The notes: generated from the letters alone by a model not told the origin. Shown: positions 24,074 through 32,696, counted from the stretch's first letter. The stretch is DNA of 64,000 bases from JBBSEX01 sp038239345 (GCA_038239345.1 JBBSEX010000001.1:372001-436000); one strand, 5' to 3'. Translations and numbers: made by a program.

Positions 24074-24316
24074 ATGGACGTGGGTAAGCAGATCTATTAT
24101 TAGCTGTTTGGATTTTTGTTCATCGCGGCAGTTGGCTTCGGGCTAAGTGACGACCCACCAAACTTGGCGTCCATCGCCGGATGCGTCCTCGGGCTACTTA
24201 GGGTTTGCTCGATTGTAGCCGGTGTCTTATGGATAACCAATCGCTCAAAAACCTGCGAACTACGAAGGCCCTCGGAGAACGCGCTATCTTTTGGGTCTCG
24301 ATTGCGGTACCCGTAG
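24074..24316 (+). pseudogene. Small two-helix membrane protein gene interrupted by an amber codon
   Basis: Good ribosome-binding site (GGGGAG) precedes ATG 24074. The frame reads MDVGKQIYY, then TAG at 24101-24103, then LFGFLFIAAVGFG, a polar loop LSDDPPN, and a second hydrophobic helix CVLGLLRVCSIVAGVLWI. If TAG were TGG (Trp) the product would be a normal 80-residue, two-helix membrane protein. The frame is otherwise open to 24316. Most likely a nonsense mutation (or a base-calling error); no function is recognised. Confidence 0.5.
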
Positions 24317-24345
24317 TGATGTTGAATGCTCGACGCAGGAAATGA

Positions 24346-24381
24346 TGGGTGGAGATCAACAATTGGGTGGAGATCAACAAT
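24346..24381. repeat. Perfect 18-bp tandem duplication
   Basis: TGGGTGGAGATCAACAAT occurs at 24346-24363 and again directly at 24364-24381 without mismatch. It lies in a stretch without a convincing gene. The unit is a multiple of three, so it would preserve a frame if any were translated. Recent replication slippage is the simplest reading. Confidence 0.85.
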
Positions 24382-24504
24382 GAGGCGAGCAGTTCATCCG
24401 GCCGTACCCAGATACCGTTCCCTTGTCGACGACGAGACTGTTTCAGGATTTGATCGACACGATTCGAAGAAATTGGCATTGCTTGAAAACAGGAAGGGTC
24501 GGTG

Positions 24505-24912
24505 ATGTCGCTTTATTCCAGGCTTGCTGCCAGGGTGGTTTTCTTCACGCTGTGGGGTTGCGGCCAGCCTCGCAAGCCCTCGGTAGTGGAACTTTTTAAT
24601 CTTAGGACTGAATGCACGCGACTGGGCGACAAGCTGTCGGAAGAGCGTCGCGACATTCTAGCCGAAAACGAATGGCACCAAGCACGGTATGACGCCATAA
24701 GAAACCGGTGCTTTGTAGTGACTAATTTTTATATCGGCAAAGAGCTAAACCGAAACCTCTACGATGCACAGACTAAGGAAATGCTAGCCTATATCGTTTC
24801 CTCAACACCCGGGCGATCTCATGGGAACGTACTTACTGACAAGCCGAATGATCACGATGCCGATAAGGCTAGAGCTTACATTGACCGAATGATGACCGAT
24901 GAGCGCGAATAG
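24505..24912 (+). CDS. Putative lipoprotein, function unknown
   Basis: A 135-residue product with an N-terminal hydrophobic stretch ending in a lipobox-like LWGC (cysteine at about residue 19), then a polar, helix-prone body with no recognised domain (CTRLGDKLSEERRDILAEN). The ATG at 24505 has GGAAGG about ten bases upstream; a GTG one codon earlier is possible. It seems to lead a short plus-strand run with the frames at 24916 and 25039. Codon use looks less GC-rich than the housekeeping genes. Confidence 0.55.
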   Translation: MSLYSRLAARVVFFTLWGCGQPRKPSVVELFNLRTECTRLGDKLSEERRDILAENEWHQARYDAIRNRCFVVTNFYIGKELNRNLYDAQTKEMLAYIVSSTPGRSHGNVLTDKPNDHDADKARAYIDRMMTDERE

Positions 24913-24915
24913 TGA

Positions 24916-25029
24916 ATGAATGGCGGGCCCTTCTATTTCGGGACACCGAAGTATGGGGCGCACTATGAGGCAGATGGATCTGGAGTACTATATCGAGGGC
25001 TCCGAGATTCAGCCGATTATTTTAGTTGA
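24916..25029 (+). CDS. Possible 37-residue microprotein
   Basis: A short frame starting MNGGPFYFGTPKYGAHY, three bases after the lipoprotein stop and nine before the next gene. Spacing is operon-like, but there is no clear ribosome-binding site and no recognised family, so it could be chance. Confidence 0.22.
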   Translation: MNGGPFYFGTPKYGAHYEADGSGVLYRGLRDSADYFS

Positions 25030-25038
25030 GGTGTATTT

Positions 25039-25503
25039 ATGAGCAAATTGCTTTTAATCGCAAGCTTGTCGACGGGTATCGGGATAGCGCAGGCTCCGGT
25101 CGCTCGCATCCAGGACGTTCGCTCAATCTATGTCGATTCACTCGGACGTGATGAGGGCGCTGATACGATCCGCAGCAAGATCATTACTCAACTCGTAAAG
25201 AGTGGGCGCTTCGAGGTTGCCATCGCCCCCGACAATGCAGATGCAGTACTGACTGGCTCCGGCTCACTGACAAAGACCTATAGTAGCGATGCGAACGGGA
25301 GCGGCGATACCTCTTACCACGCGTCGGCTGGTGTGCAACTCGTAGTTGGAGGTAAAATCATTTGGGCCGAAGACATTAACAACAGATACGGTTGGAATCC
25401 GTATAAGGGCAAGAGTGCCTCAGGGAACCTCGCGGAACGAATTGTCAAAGCGTTACTAGAAGCTGACTCGCCCACGCCCACAAAGCAAAAGAAGCACTCG
25501 TGA
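25039..25503 (+). CDS. Small periplasmic protein, function unknown
   Basis: A 154-residue product with a signal peptide (MSKLLLIASLSTGIGIAQA, predicted cleavage after AQA). The body has IITQLVKSGRFEV and NADAVLTGSGSLT, a pattern (a small alpha/beta unit that 'adds up' a quantity) resembling CsgG-like or DUF4136-like periplasmic domains, but the similarity is only visual. GAGGTG lies eight bases before the ATG, a good start. Confidence 0.62.
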   Translation: MSKLLLIASLSTGIGIAQAPVARIQDVRSIYVDSLGRDEGADTIRSKIITQLVKSGRFEVAIAPDNADAVLTGSGSLTKTYSSDANGSGDTSYHASAGVQLVVGGKIIWAEDINNRYGWNPYKGKSASGNLAERIVKALLEADSPTPTKQKKHS

Positions 25504-25799
25504 CCAAGCAAAGGCAGCTCCTCATGGAAATGAAATGGCAAAAGGGTTGCCCGGTAGTTACAGCATCGTTCATGGCATACCAGAACCAATCATCAGGACC
25601 CGGGTAGCGATACATTAGAATGAGATTGTTTAAAACGTAATTGAGACAATTACCCGTCAATAACCACTTGAGTCGATAAAAGTGGAGTAGTTCTCGGGTT
25701 ACGGGGCCTTAGCCAGCCTCCCGCCGAAGCGGAAGATGCCTTCAAATTCCTAGTCAAAGGGGCCCTCAGCTGGGCAGTTGGTCAGCTTAAAATGATCTT
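25504..25799. other. Non-coding gap
   Basis: 296 bases between the small periplasmic protein and the 3' end of the frameshifted membrane gene. No open frame with a convincing start, no repeat and no strong hairpin was seen. Confidence 0.4.
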
Positions 25800-26453
25800 C
25801 TACCGCTTCCGCCACGCTAACCCAATCCAACACAACATCCCCAGTGTCACTTCCACACTCGCCATCCGCGCCAGTACCAGTTCGTAGCCGCCATCGTAAT
25901 TCAGTGCAATGTCGCAACCTCCATTGCAGCCGGCGTCGATCGTGATCAGCCCAATACCATCGCCCGTCACGGGGCGATCCTTGCCGTCGACAGTCGCATG
26001 CCACCCTGGCGTATATGTCTCCTGCACGGAAATGAGTTGTCCTGGATAAGCCGTCGCCTCGATCCGCGCGGAATGCCGGCTGGTCCAATAGAGCGGCGCC
26101 AGCGGCAGCGATTCATCGTCCAGGGCCGCCGCGTAAACAGCCAATGCATCCACATCCAAACCGTTTATCGGTGGACGCTCAACAATCGCTTTTGCCGGAA
26201 CTACATGGGCCAGCGATGCACTGCGCTGTGGGATGCGATAGATCATGTCATCGCCTTCCTTCCACACCAGCGGCAACACTCCGTCGAACTTCCAGGGATG
26301 TAAGAAGGCTTTGTAAATCTCCCGGCTCCGCGGACCGGTCGCGTTGACGCCATGCACGCCGTACACTTTCAGCCATAGCGCCGAAATCTCTCCATCGCGC
26401 GCTCCGCCGTTCATGCCCCAGTACAAGGTATAGAGCGCAATGCGCAGCATCCT
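25800..26453 (-). pseudogene. C-terminal part of frameshifted membrane protein
   Basis: Displaced C-terminal portion of the gene that begins at 27774. It continues from about 26450 (LRIALYTLYWGMN) and includes a YfhO-like beta-sandwich near ISVQETYTPGWHATVDGKD, which is usual for the C-terminal soluble domain of large membrane glycosyltransferase-like proteins, then a last hydrophobic segment (VTLGMLCWIGLAW). To join the two parts the ribosome would have to skip one base near 26451-26460. The reading frame extends upstream to 26594, but that stretch is out of register with the family sequence. Confidence 0.65.
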
Positions 26454-27774
26454 GTTTCGGCTGCATCGGATCATGCCCGCCATGAAACTGCGGATTGTCC
26501 GTAAAGACGTCATAGAGAAATGAACTCGACCCCGCCACGAACACCCGCCGGTCTTGAAAATACATATCCAGCAATCGAGCCGTCTTATATTCAATCGTCC
26601 TGTCGATATCGGCCCGCCGGATTAACTGGTGCGCGAAAAGAACGTCATGCCGTAACATTCCGGCTAACAGAATACTCAGTCCGGCCGCAACCGCCAATCG
26701 GGAATTCTTCGGCAGCCGTTCGCAGCCCATCACGATCGCGTATCCAGCCATCAGGCATAGCCCCAAATCCATTTCCAGGTGATAGCGATGTGGTTGGGGA
26801 ACGATACTGCAGTGCAACACCGTACCCAAAATCACGATTGCGCTCACAACCCACGTGAACCCCAGCAGAATCCGCAAGTGCCGCGGCCAACGCTGCGTAG
26901 CCCAAAAAAGCAATAGCAACAGAACGAACATCGCTACCGTCGCCATAATCGACTGCGGGGTTGGGCGGTGGTCTCCATCGACAGTCGGCGAGTTCACCCG
27001 AATCGCCTGCACGACTGACGGCGGGACGAACGGCGAAATCCACAGATAGCTGAAAACGCCGATGACACCAGCCCATCGCAATGCCGGCCACCAGTCTTTT
27101 CGCTCCAGCGACAACAAAATACACAGCGTGAAGATCGCAATCGAGACGGCGCCAAAGGCGTTTGCCACCGTCGCCGCGGCCGTGAAGACTCCAGCCAGCA
27201 AGCCGTACCAGAGGGTTCGCTTCGTAATCGCCAGATAGAGAAACAGCGCCGCGATCGGAAGCAGCGCCAGGGCCATGATATGCGGAGCCTCGCCGTAGCG
27301 CACCAGTACATCCAGGCGTCGCAAATCCCACGGTCCATCGTTATCGTGGCGGAGCACTGGAATCAGCATCGCTGAAGGCGAAAATAGGGAATACAACACT
27401 GCGCTGAGGAAACTTGCCAGCGGCTTCCCCGACAGCACCCAGGCAAAAAGAAATACGCAAACCGGCGTCAGGCAGTAGAAAAAGGCCGACACCGCGTGGA
27501 ACGCATGGGCCGGAGTAAAGTGCAGAGCGCTACTGGCGGCGGCCACCACGTAATGTAATCCAGGGAAGTAGGTATTGCCGAAAGGCAGCCCCAGATCCCA
27601 TTCGGGAAACCACAGCAGATCGCCCGGGTGGCTGGCGATGGCCTTGGCCAGGGCGATATATGTCCCTTCGTTGGAATTCAGATAAGCGGAAAATTCAATA
27701 CGAAATAAACGGGCGGCAATCAGGACATTTATAGCGAAGAGAAACAGCGCGCCCAGCAGGCACTTCAGCCGCAC
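26248..27774 (-). CDS. Polytopic membrane protein, GT-C/YfhO-like, N-terminal part (frameshifted)
   Basis: Large integral membrane protein. The first about 440 codons carry ten or so hydrophobic segments (LLGALFLFAINVLIAARLF, FLFAWVLSGKPLASFLSAVL and others), with short loops containing acidic residues (NSNEGTY) as in GT-C type transferases or YfhO-like proteins. The last segment that looks right is FHGGHDPMQPKQ, near 26455; beyond it the frame reads unrelated sequence to 26248, while the true C-terminus lies in the next frame to 25800. The intact product would be about 658 residues. Lipid-linked sugar transfer is a possibility, not a demonstrated function. Confidence 0.68.
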   Translation of the reverse strand: MRLKCLLGALFLFAINVLIAARLFRIEFSAYLNSNEGTYIALAKAIASHPGDLLWFPEWDLGLPFGNTYFPGLHYVVAAASSALHFTPAHAFHAVSAFFYCLTPVCVFLFAWVLSGKPLASFLSAVLYSLFSPSAMLIPVLRHDNDGPWDLRRLDVLVRYGEAPHIMALALLPIAALFLYLAITKRTLWYGLLAGVFTAAATVANAFGAVSIAIFTLCILLSLERKDWWPALRWAGVIGVFSYLWISPFVPPSVVQAIRVNSPTVDGDHRPTPQSIMATVAMFVLLLLLFWATQRWPRHLRILLGFTWVVSAIVILGTVLHCSIVPQPHRYHLEMDLGLCLMAGYAIVMGCERLPKNSRLAVAAGLSILLAGMLRHDVLFAHQLIRRADIDRTIEYKTARLLDMYFQDRRVFVAGSSSFLYDVFTDNPQFHGGHDPMQPKQDAAHCALYLVLGHERRSARWRDFGAMAESVRRAWRQRDRSAEPGDLQSLLTSLEVRRSVAAGVEGRR

Positions 27775-27977
27775 CGCGCCAGTGTAGCATCCGGATTTCG
27801 CCGCGCCGATCGGCGGCCATGAGGATCATAGAATATATCTATTGGACGGATCTCCAATAACCGATTATCCTGGTATTGTTGTCGAGTTATTCTCCCTGCT
27901 GAGTGCTCCCCAGTTCATCCGCCGACAGTTGCCACGACCGCTTCTGTAACAATTTCGAAATATAGGAGATCACATTT

Positions 27978-28322
27978 ATGAAATCAATTACCAGAAGTGT
28001 TGCCTTTTTTGGCTTGGCCGTCGCTGCATTGCCGGTCTTCGCCCAATCCCGCCACCGCATTGAAGTCCAGGTGCCGTTCGCCTTCACCGCCGGACAATCG
28101 GAGCTTCCCGCCGGTACATATGTAATCGACGAAACGGCCACGGGCATACTCTCCATCAGTGGAGCCGGTCGCACAGGTTCCATCCTGGTCGGCGCAATTC
28201 CCACCGGCGATCCGAAACGCCTCGGTGCCCCCGGCCTGACCTTCGAACGTCACGATGGCCGCGCCACGCTAGCCTACATCTGGGCCGGCGATACATCGGG
28301 TTGGTCGCTCACCCATCGCTAA
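27978..28322 (+). CDS. Small exported protein, acidobacterial type
   Basis: A 114-residue product with signal peptide (ending LPVFAQ) and the motif VQVPFAFTAGQSELPAGTY, a pattern common in small secreted proteins of Acidobacteria with no known function. AGGAGA lies seven bases before the ATG. It is separated by about 200 bases from the upstream minus-strand gene and is probably monocistronic. Confidence 0.72.
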   Translation: MKSITRSVAFFGLAVAALPVFAQSRHRIEVQVPFAFTAGQSELPAGTYVIDETATGILSISGAGRTGSILVGAIPTGDPKRLGAPGLTFERHDGRATLAYIWAGDTSGWSLTHR

Positions 28323-28324
28323 AA

Positions 28325-28357
28325 GCGAGACCACCTTCCCCGCTCGCCAACCTTTTT
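28325..28357 (+). terminator. Weak candidate intrinsic terminator
   Basis: GCGAG (28325-28329) can pair with CTCGC (28343-28347); a T5 run follows at 28353-28357. The stem is only five pairs and the T-run starts five bases late, so support is weak. Confidence 0.3.
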
Positions 28358-28449
28358 CGCTATCATCACAGGTAGTGCTGGCGGTTGGTTCAGGTGAGGT
28401 CCGCCTGAAACGCGTTGCGCACAAGAACGAAGGGGAGGTGAGTTTTAAG

Positions 28450-28647
28450 TTGGCTGAAGTCAACGTACAGGACGGAGAAACACTGGAAAGTGCTCTTCGC
28501 CGCTTTAAGCGCAAAGTACAGCAAGAGGACATCATTAAGGAGATTAAGCGTCACTCCTTCTACCTCAAGCCCGGCGAGAAAAAGCGTACCAAGGAAGCCC
28601 TCGCCCGAAAGCGCAATCGAAAGAAGCGCAGCAAGGATGTCGAGTAA
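28450..28647 (+). CDS. rpsU: 30S ribosomal protein bS21
   Basis: A 65-residue basic protein of the small subunit, with the family sequence AEVNVQDGETLESALRRFKR and the lysine/arginine-rich tail KRTKEALARKRNRKKR. The start is TTG at 28450, chosen because GGGGAGGTGA lies eight bases upstream and the family N-terminus begins here; a longer in-frame start at 28375 would add 25 non-family residues. Its end overlaps the acylphosphatase start by 11 bases. Confidence 0.92.
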   Translation: MAEVNVQDGETLESALRRFKRKVQQEDIIKEIKRHSFYLKPGEKKRTKEALARKRNRKKRSKDVE

Positions 28648-28948
28648 GACTCCTCCCGGGGACGAGACAACTCGTCCCCTTTTCTCTTATCGTTACCTCG
28701 TTCGCGGCCGGGTCCAAGGAGTCGGCTTCCGCTATTTCGTTCAAAGTATCGCCCTCAACCTCGGCATCGAAGGATATGTCCGTAATCTCGATTCCGGTCA
28801 CGTCGAAGTCTACGCCGTTGGCACCAAACCCCAATTAGACGAATTCGCCGGCTATCTCTGGAAAGGCCCCGCCTATTCCGAAGTCAATGGCGTCGAAGAA
28901 TCCGAGTCCGCGCCGGAATCCGTCCAAAATTTCCGCATCCGCCATTAG
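28637..28948 (+). CDS. acyP: Acylphosphatase
   Basis: Small (103-residue) enzyme that hydrolyses acyl phosphates. The signature GRVQGVGFRYF (R32) and GYVRNLDSGHVEV (N50) contain the two catalytic residues, arginine and asparagine. There is a 15-residue polar N-terminal extension before the beta-alpha-beta fold. The start overlaps rpsU, so expression is probably coupled to ribosome synthesis. Confidence 0.9.
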   Translation: MSSKTPPGDETTRPLFSYRYLVRGRVQGVGFRYFVQSIALNLGIEGYVRNLDSGHVEVYAVGTKPQLDEFAGYLWKGPAYSEVNGVEESESAPESVQNFRIRH

Positions 28949-28955
28949 CCGCGTT

Positions 28956-29516
28956 ATGAGCTCCAAAGTCGAATTTCAGCTGCCAGCCTATCCCGGACGC
29001 CGCAATTTCACTTACCCCACCGCCATCACCGCCGACGAGTCCGAACTCATCTGGACTAGCGTCAAGGGCAGCGGAACCATCGCCTATCGTGAAATCACTG
29101 CGATCGAACTCCCCCTGGGCGACCCCGATCCTGGTCAATGGACCGGCCGTTGCATCATTTCCGGGGCTCGCGGCCAGGTCCTCCAAGTCCGCTGTGGAAG
29201 CCCTGCCGTGTACGCGGAATTCGTTCGCTTCCTGCATCGGCAACTCAGCGCCGGAGATCGAACCCGCATCTCTTTTGAGACCGACGGGAACCGTACCCCA
29301 AAAGCCGACCGCTTGATCGCCTTTGGATATTTACCGTGCGCCGCGCTAGGCATCGGAGCTTTCCTCGTAATCGCCGATAAGCGCCTGGCGATGGGCATCG
29401 CCGTCGGCGCGATTGCGGCCTGGTTTGTCTATGCCGCCATCGTAGATGCACTGCTCCCGAAATCGCCGACGACCTACACGCCCGACCCCCTCGATGAGAA
29501 GTTCTTGCCCCGCTAA
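28956..29516 (+). CDS. Membrane protein with two C-terminal helices, function unknown
   Basis: A 186-residue product beginning MSSKVEFQLPAYPG. The first 115 residues are soluble and beta-rich (pleckstrin-like appearance is only a guess); two hydrophobic helices follow (LPCAALGIGAFLVIA and MGIAVGAIAAWFVYAAIVDA), then a short tail. The start is eight bases after the acylphosphatase stop; an upstream in-frame ATG at 28887 lies within the acylphosphatase gene and is less likely. Transcriptionally it appears part of the rpsU to rplI run. Confidence 0.7.
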   Translation: MSSKVEFQLPAYPGRRNFTYPTAITADESELIWTSVKGSGTIAYREITAIELPLGDPDPGQWTGRCIISGARGQVLQVRCGSPAVYAEFVRFLHRQLSAGDRTRISFETDGNRTPKADRLIAFGYLPCAALGIGAFLVIADKRLAMGIAVGAIAAWFVYAAIVDALLPKSPTTYTPDPLDEKFLPR

Positions 29517-29561
29517 GCCGCCCCGAATGCCCGCCCCCCGATGCTACAATTGCTTGTTCTC

Positions 29562-30080
29562 ATGAGTTCTCCCCTAAAAGCGTTCATCCGCGAGATTCCC
29601 GATTTTCCCAAGCCGGGCATTCTCTTTTACGACATCACCACCCTGCTGAAGGAACCTAGCGGACTCGCCGGAGTGATCGACGGCTTGAAGGATCATTACA
29701 TCTCCAAGCCAATCGACGTGGTAATTGGAATTGAGGCCCGCGGCTTCATCTTCGCTCCCGCAGTAGCTTTTGCGCTGGGAATTGGCTTCGTTCCGGTGCG
29801 TAAGCCGAAAAAACTGCCCGCCGCCGTCGAACGGGAAGAATACGCACTCGAATATGGCACTGATGTCCTGGAGATTCATAAGGATGCGATTCAGCCTGGG
29901 CAGAACGTGTTGATCGTCGACGACGTCTTAGCCACGGGCGGAACGGCGGCGGCTGTCACTCGTCTGGTGGAGCGCCTGGGCGGTAAAGTCGCGGGATTAG
30001 GCTTCGTTATTGAACTCGAGTTCCTCCACGGACGCGACAAACTCCCCGAACGCGATGTATTCTCACTCGTAACGTACTGA
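29562..30080 (+). CDS. apt: Adenine phosphoribosyltransferase
   Basis: Salvages adenine to AMP using PRPP. The 172-residue protein has IPDFPKPGILFYDITTLLK at the start, GIEARGFIFAPAVA, and the PRPP-binding motif LIVDDVLATGGTA. The start at 29562 (MSSPLKAF) removes seven residues with no family support. Its TGA overlaps the ispE ATG by one base (TGATG). PRPP for the reaction is made by prs two genes downstream. Confidence 0.92.
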   Translation: MSSPLKAFIREIPDFPKPGILFYDITTLLKEPSGLAGVIDGLKDHYISKPIDVVIGIEARGFIFAPAVAFALGIGFVPVRKPKKLPAAVEREEYALEYGTDVLEIHKDAIQPGQNVLIVDDVLATGGTAAAVTRLVERLGGKVAGLGFVIELEFLHGRDKLPERDVFSLVTY

Positions 30081-31051
30081 TGTCCGCCGCCCGGTCCGTT
30101 CGGATTCGCTCGCTGGCAAAGGTAAACCTCGATCTCCGTGTGCTTTACAAGCGTCCAGACGGTTTTCACGAGTTACGTACCGTCTTCCAGACCATTTCGC
30201 TAGCCGATACGATCGAAATTGGCTTCGTTCCGCAAAAAAGGACCCAAGTCGCAATCGCGGGCAATGTCGACATCCCCGGCAACCTAATCGTGAAGGCCGC
30301 CGAAATGGTGCTCGATTCCGCCCGGGTCGCCGGCGCAGTCACATTCCGGCTCGATAAAAAGATTCCCATGGGCGGGGGGCTCGGGGGCGGGTCCAGTAAC
30401 GCCGCCGCCGTGCTTCTGGCGCTACCGGTTCTGATCGGCCGCGATCTCGCCGCGGATAAGCTGCACGAAATGGCTGCGTCTCTGGGGAGCGACGTACCTT
30501 TTTTCCTGCTCGGTGGCACCGCCCTGGGGCTCGGGCGCGGCACCGAACTTTACCCCCTTGCCGACCTCAAACCGGCGTCCGGAATTCTTATCGCCCCGGG
30601 GGTCCATCTCTCAACCGCCGATGCCTATCGCAACCTTGCCCGCGAGGCTCAGCCCAAATTGACAGAGGGGCTGTCGTCATGTAGTATTAATAGTTTCCGG
30701 GCCTATGTCTGGGAGATAGGAAAGTCTTGCTCAGCGGAGGCCGGCTCGGCATTTTGTACCAACGATTTTGAGAGCGTCGCCTTCCGTCAATTTCCGCGGT
30801 TATCATCGATCAAACGAAAACTGATAAAAGCGGGTGCGAAACCAGCTCTAATGTCAGGCAGCGGATCTGCTCTTTTTGGAATCTTCCCGACAATAGAAGA
30901 TAGCAACCGGGCCATGGCTGCGTTTTCGAGAGAAAAGGTTTACCCGATCACCCTGGTGAATCGCAAACGTTATCAGCAGATGTGGTGGCGGCAATTGCGC
31001 GAACACAGGAGAGAGCAAGAATGGCCGCCCCGAAGCCGGTACGCGCGATGA
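30080..31051 (+). CDS. ispE: 4-diphosphocytidyl-2-C-methyl-D-erythritol kinase
   Basis: GHMP kinase of the non-mevalonate isoprenoid pathway, 323 residues. Motif 1 SLAKVNLDLRVLYKRPDG, the ATP loop PMGGGLGGGSSNAAA, and motif 3 ALMSGSGSALFGIF are all present. The C-terminal 25 residues are arginine-rich (RREQEWPPRSRYAR) and unusual; they encode the overlap with prs, so they may not be functionally important. Confidence 0.92.
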   Translation: MSAARSVRIRSLAKVNLDLRVLYKRPDGFHELRTVFQTISLADTIEIGFVPQKRTQVAIAGNVDIPGNLIVKAAEMVLDSARVAGAVTFRLDKKIPMGGGLGGGSSNAAAVLLALPVLIGRDLAADKLHEMAASLGSDVPFFLLGGTALGLGRGTELYPLADLKPASGILIAPGVHLSTADAYRNLAREAQPKLTEGLSSCSINSFRAYVWEIGKSCSAEAGSAFCTNDFESVAFRQFPRLSSIKRKLIKAGAKPALMSGSGSALFGIFPTIEDSNRAMAAFSREKVYPITLVNRKRYQQMWWRQLREHRREQEWPPRSRYAR

Positions 31052-31992
31052 GATTCGACCGTCTAAAAATCTTCACGGGAAATGCAAACCCGACCCTCGC
31101 AATGGAAATCTGCGATGCCCTCGATTGTCCACTCGGGGAGGCCATGGTTCGTCCCTTTTCCGATGGCGAAATTCATCTCCAGATCCAGGAAAACGTGCGC
31201 GGCGCCGACGTATTCGTGGTCCAACCCACATGCACCCCCGTCGATCATCACCTGATGGAACTGCTCCTGATGATGGACGCCCTCAAGCGGGCTTCGGCGG
31301 AACGCATCACCGCCGTCCTGCCTTATTATGGATACGCCCGCCAGGATCGTAAAGATAAGCCCCGCATGCCGATCTCGGCTCGTCTGATCGCCAGCCTACT
31401 CGAAACCGCCGGGGCCGACCGCGTTCTTGCCCTGGACCTCCACGCCGCTCAAATTCAAGGCTTCTTCGACGTTCCCGTGGATCATCTGTTTGCCACACCT
31501 GTGATGATCGATTATTTCGATTCGCTCAAGGACAAAAACGTCACCGTGGTCTCCCCTGATGCCGGTGGCGTCGAACGCGCCCGGGCCTTCGCCAAGCGTC
31601 TGGAAGTTCCCCTGGCCATCATCGATAAACGTCGCACCGAAGTGAACGTCGCTGAAGTGATGCACATCATCGGCGATGTCGAAGGCCAGGATTGTCTCAT
31701 CGTCGACGATCTGATCGATACCGCCGGCACGCTGGTCAAGGGTTGCGAATCGCTGCTCCTGCAGGGTGCGAATTCGGTTCGGGCCTGCGCCACCCACGCC
31801 GTCTTATCGGGTCCGGCCGTGGAGCGCATCAAGGCCTCAGGCCTGACCGAAGTTGTCGTTACCAATTCCATCCCCTTGCGGGAAGAGGCCGCGCAATGCG
31901 ATCGCATTCGCAAGTTGTCTGTAGCTCCCCTTCTCGCCCAGGCCATCCAATCCATCCATGAGGATGGGTCTGTTAGCACGCTATTTGTATGA
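31021..31992 (+). CDS. prs: Ribose-phosphate pyrophosphokinase
   Basis: Makes PRPP from ribose 5-phosphate and ATP. About 323 residues with LPYYGYARQDRKDKPR (catalytic flexible loop region), DLHAAQIQGFFDVPVDHL, and the PRPP site LIVDDLIDTAGTLVKG. The start at 31021 has AGGAGA eight bases upstream, at the cost of a 31-base overlap with ispE; a later start at 31048 would make an ATGA junction and lose nine residues. Both are plausible. Confidence 0.94.
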   Translation: MAAPKPVRAMRFDRLKIFTGNANPTLAMEICDALDCPLGEAMVRPFSDGEIHLQIQENVRGADVFVVQPTCTPVDHHLMELLLMMDALKRASAERITAVLPYYGYARQDRKDKPRMPISARLIASLLETAGADRVLALDLHAAQIQGFFDVPVDHLFATPVMIDYFDSLKDKNVTVVSPDAGGVERARAFAKRLEVPLAIIDKRRTEVNVAEVMHIIGDVEGQDCLIVDDLIDTAGTLVKGCESLLLQGANSVRACATHAVLSGPAVERIKASGLTEVVVTNSIPLREEAAQCDRIRKLSVAPLLAQAIQSIHEDGSVSTLFV

Positions 31993-32012
31993 GAACGATT
32001 TAAGAGGATTAT

Positions 32013-32696
32013 ATGAAGAAAGACATCACCATCGTTGCCGAACCGCGCGCCGAGCGTGGAAAGAACGAAGCCCGCCGTCTCCGTGTGCGCGGCTTTATTC
32101 CGTCTGTCGTTTATGGAGCCGAGCGTGAGCCGGTAGCCGTTTCCGTCAATCCCAAGGAAGTGAATCGGATTCTGCACAGCAAGACCGGTCACAACACCAT
32201 TTTTAATCTGGATGTCACTGGCGTCGAAAATACTCCCGTAATGCTCGTCGATTGGCAGAACGATCCGGTACGGGATCATCTGTTGCACGTCGATCTGAAG
32301 CGCATCGATCTTACCAAGCGCATTCAAGTGAAGGTTCCCGTGCATACGTCGGGCGAACCGAAGGGCGTCAAGCTCCAGGGCGGCCTGCATGAAATCGTCA
32401 CCCGCGAAATTGAAATCGAGTGCCTCCCGGACGACATTCCCGAGGATTTCACCATGGAAGTCGGGGAACTCTCGATCGGCGAATCCATTCGCGCTAGCGA
32501 TATTCCGTTAACCGGCTCGATGAAGTTGTTGAGCCCGCCGGAACAGGTAATCTCGCATATTGTCGCGCCGAAGGCCGAACCTGCCGCCGAAGAAGCCGCC
32601 GCCACCCCCGAACCGGAAGTGATCAAGAAGGGCAAGAAGGACGATGCCGCCGCCGCACCAGAGGCAGCCGCTCCCGAAGCCAAGAAGAAAAAGTAA
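32013..32696 (+). CDS. rplY: 50S ribosomal protein bL25 (Ctc form)
   Basis: Long form (227 residues) of the 5S-rRNA binding protein. The N-terminal L25 domain (1-95) has EARRLRVRGFIPSVVYG, and the C-terminal TL5/Ctc domain (100-190) has EIECLPDDIPEDFTMEVGEL. A low-complexity alanine/glutamate/lysine tail (AAEEAAATPEPEV, KKKK) ends the protein. It follows prs, as in many bacteria. Confidence 0.94.
   Translation: MKKDITIVAEPRAERGKNEARRLRVRGFIPSVVYGAEREPVAVSVNPKEVNRILHSKTGHNTIFNLDVTGVENTPVMLVDWQNDPVRDHLLHVDLKRIDLTKRIQVKVPVHTSGEPKGVKLQGGLHEIVTREIEIECLPDDIPEDFTMEVGELSIGESIRASDIPLTGSMKLLSPPEQVISHIVAPKAEPAAEEAAATPEPEVIKKGKKDDAAAAPEAAAPEAKKKK

Noticed and set aside
24198..24479. 93-codon minus-strand frame across the tandem repeat
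   Set aside because: It is antisense to the small membrane gene, includes the 18-bp repeat (LLIST twice), and has no ribosome-binding site or recognisable fold.
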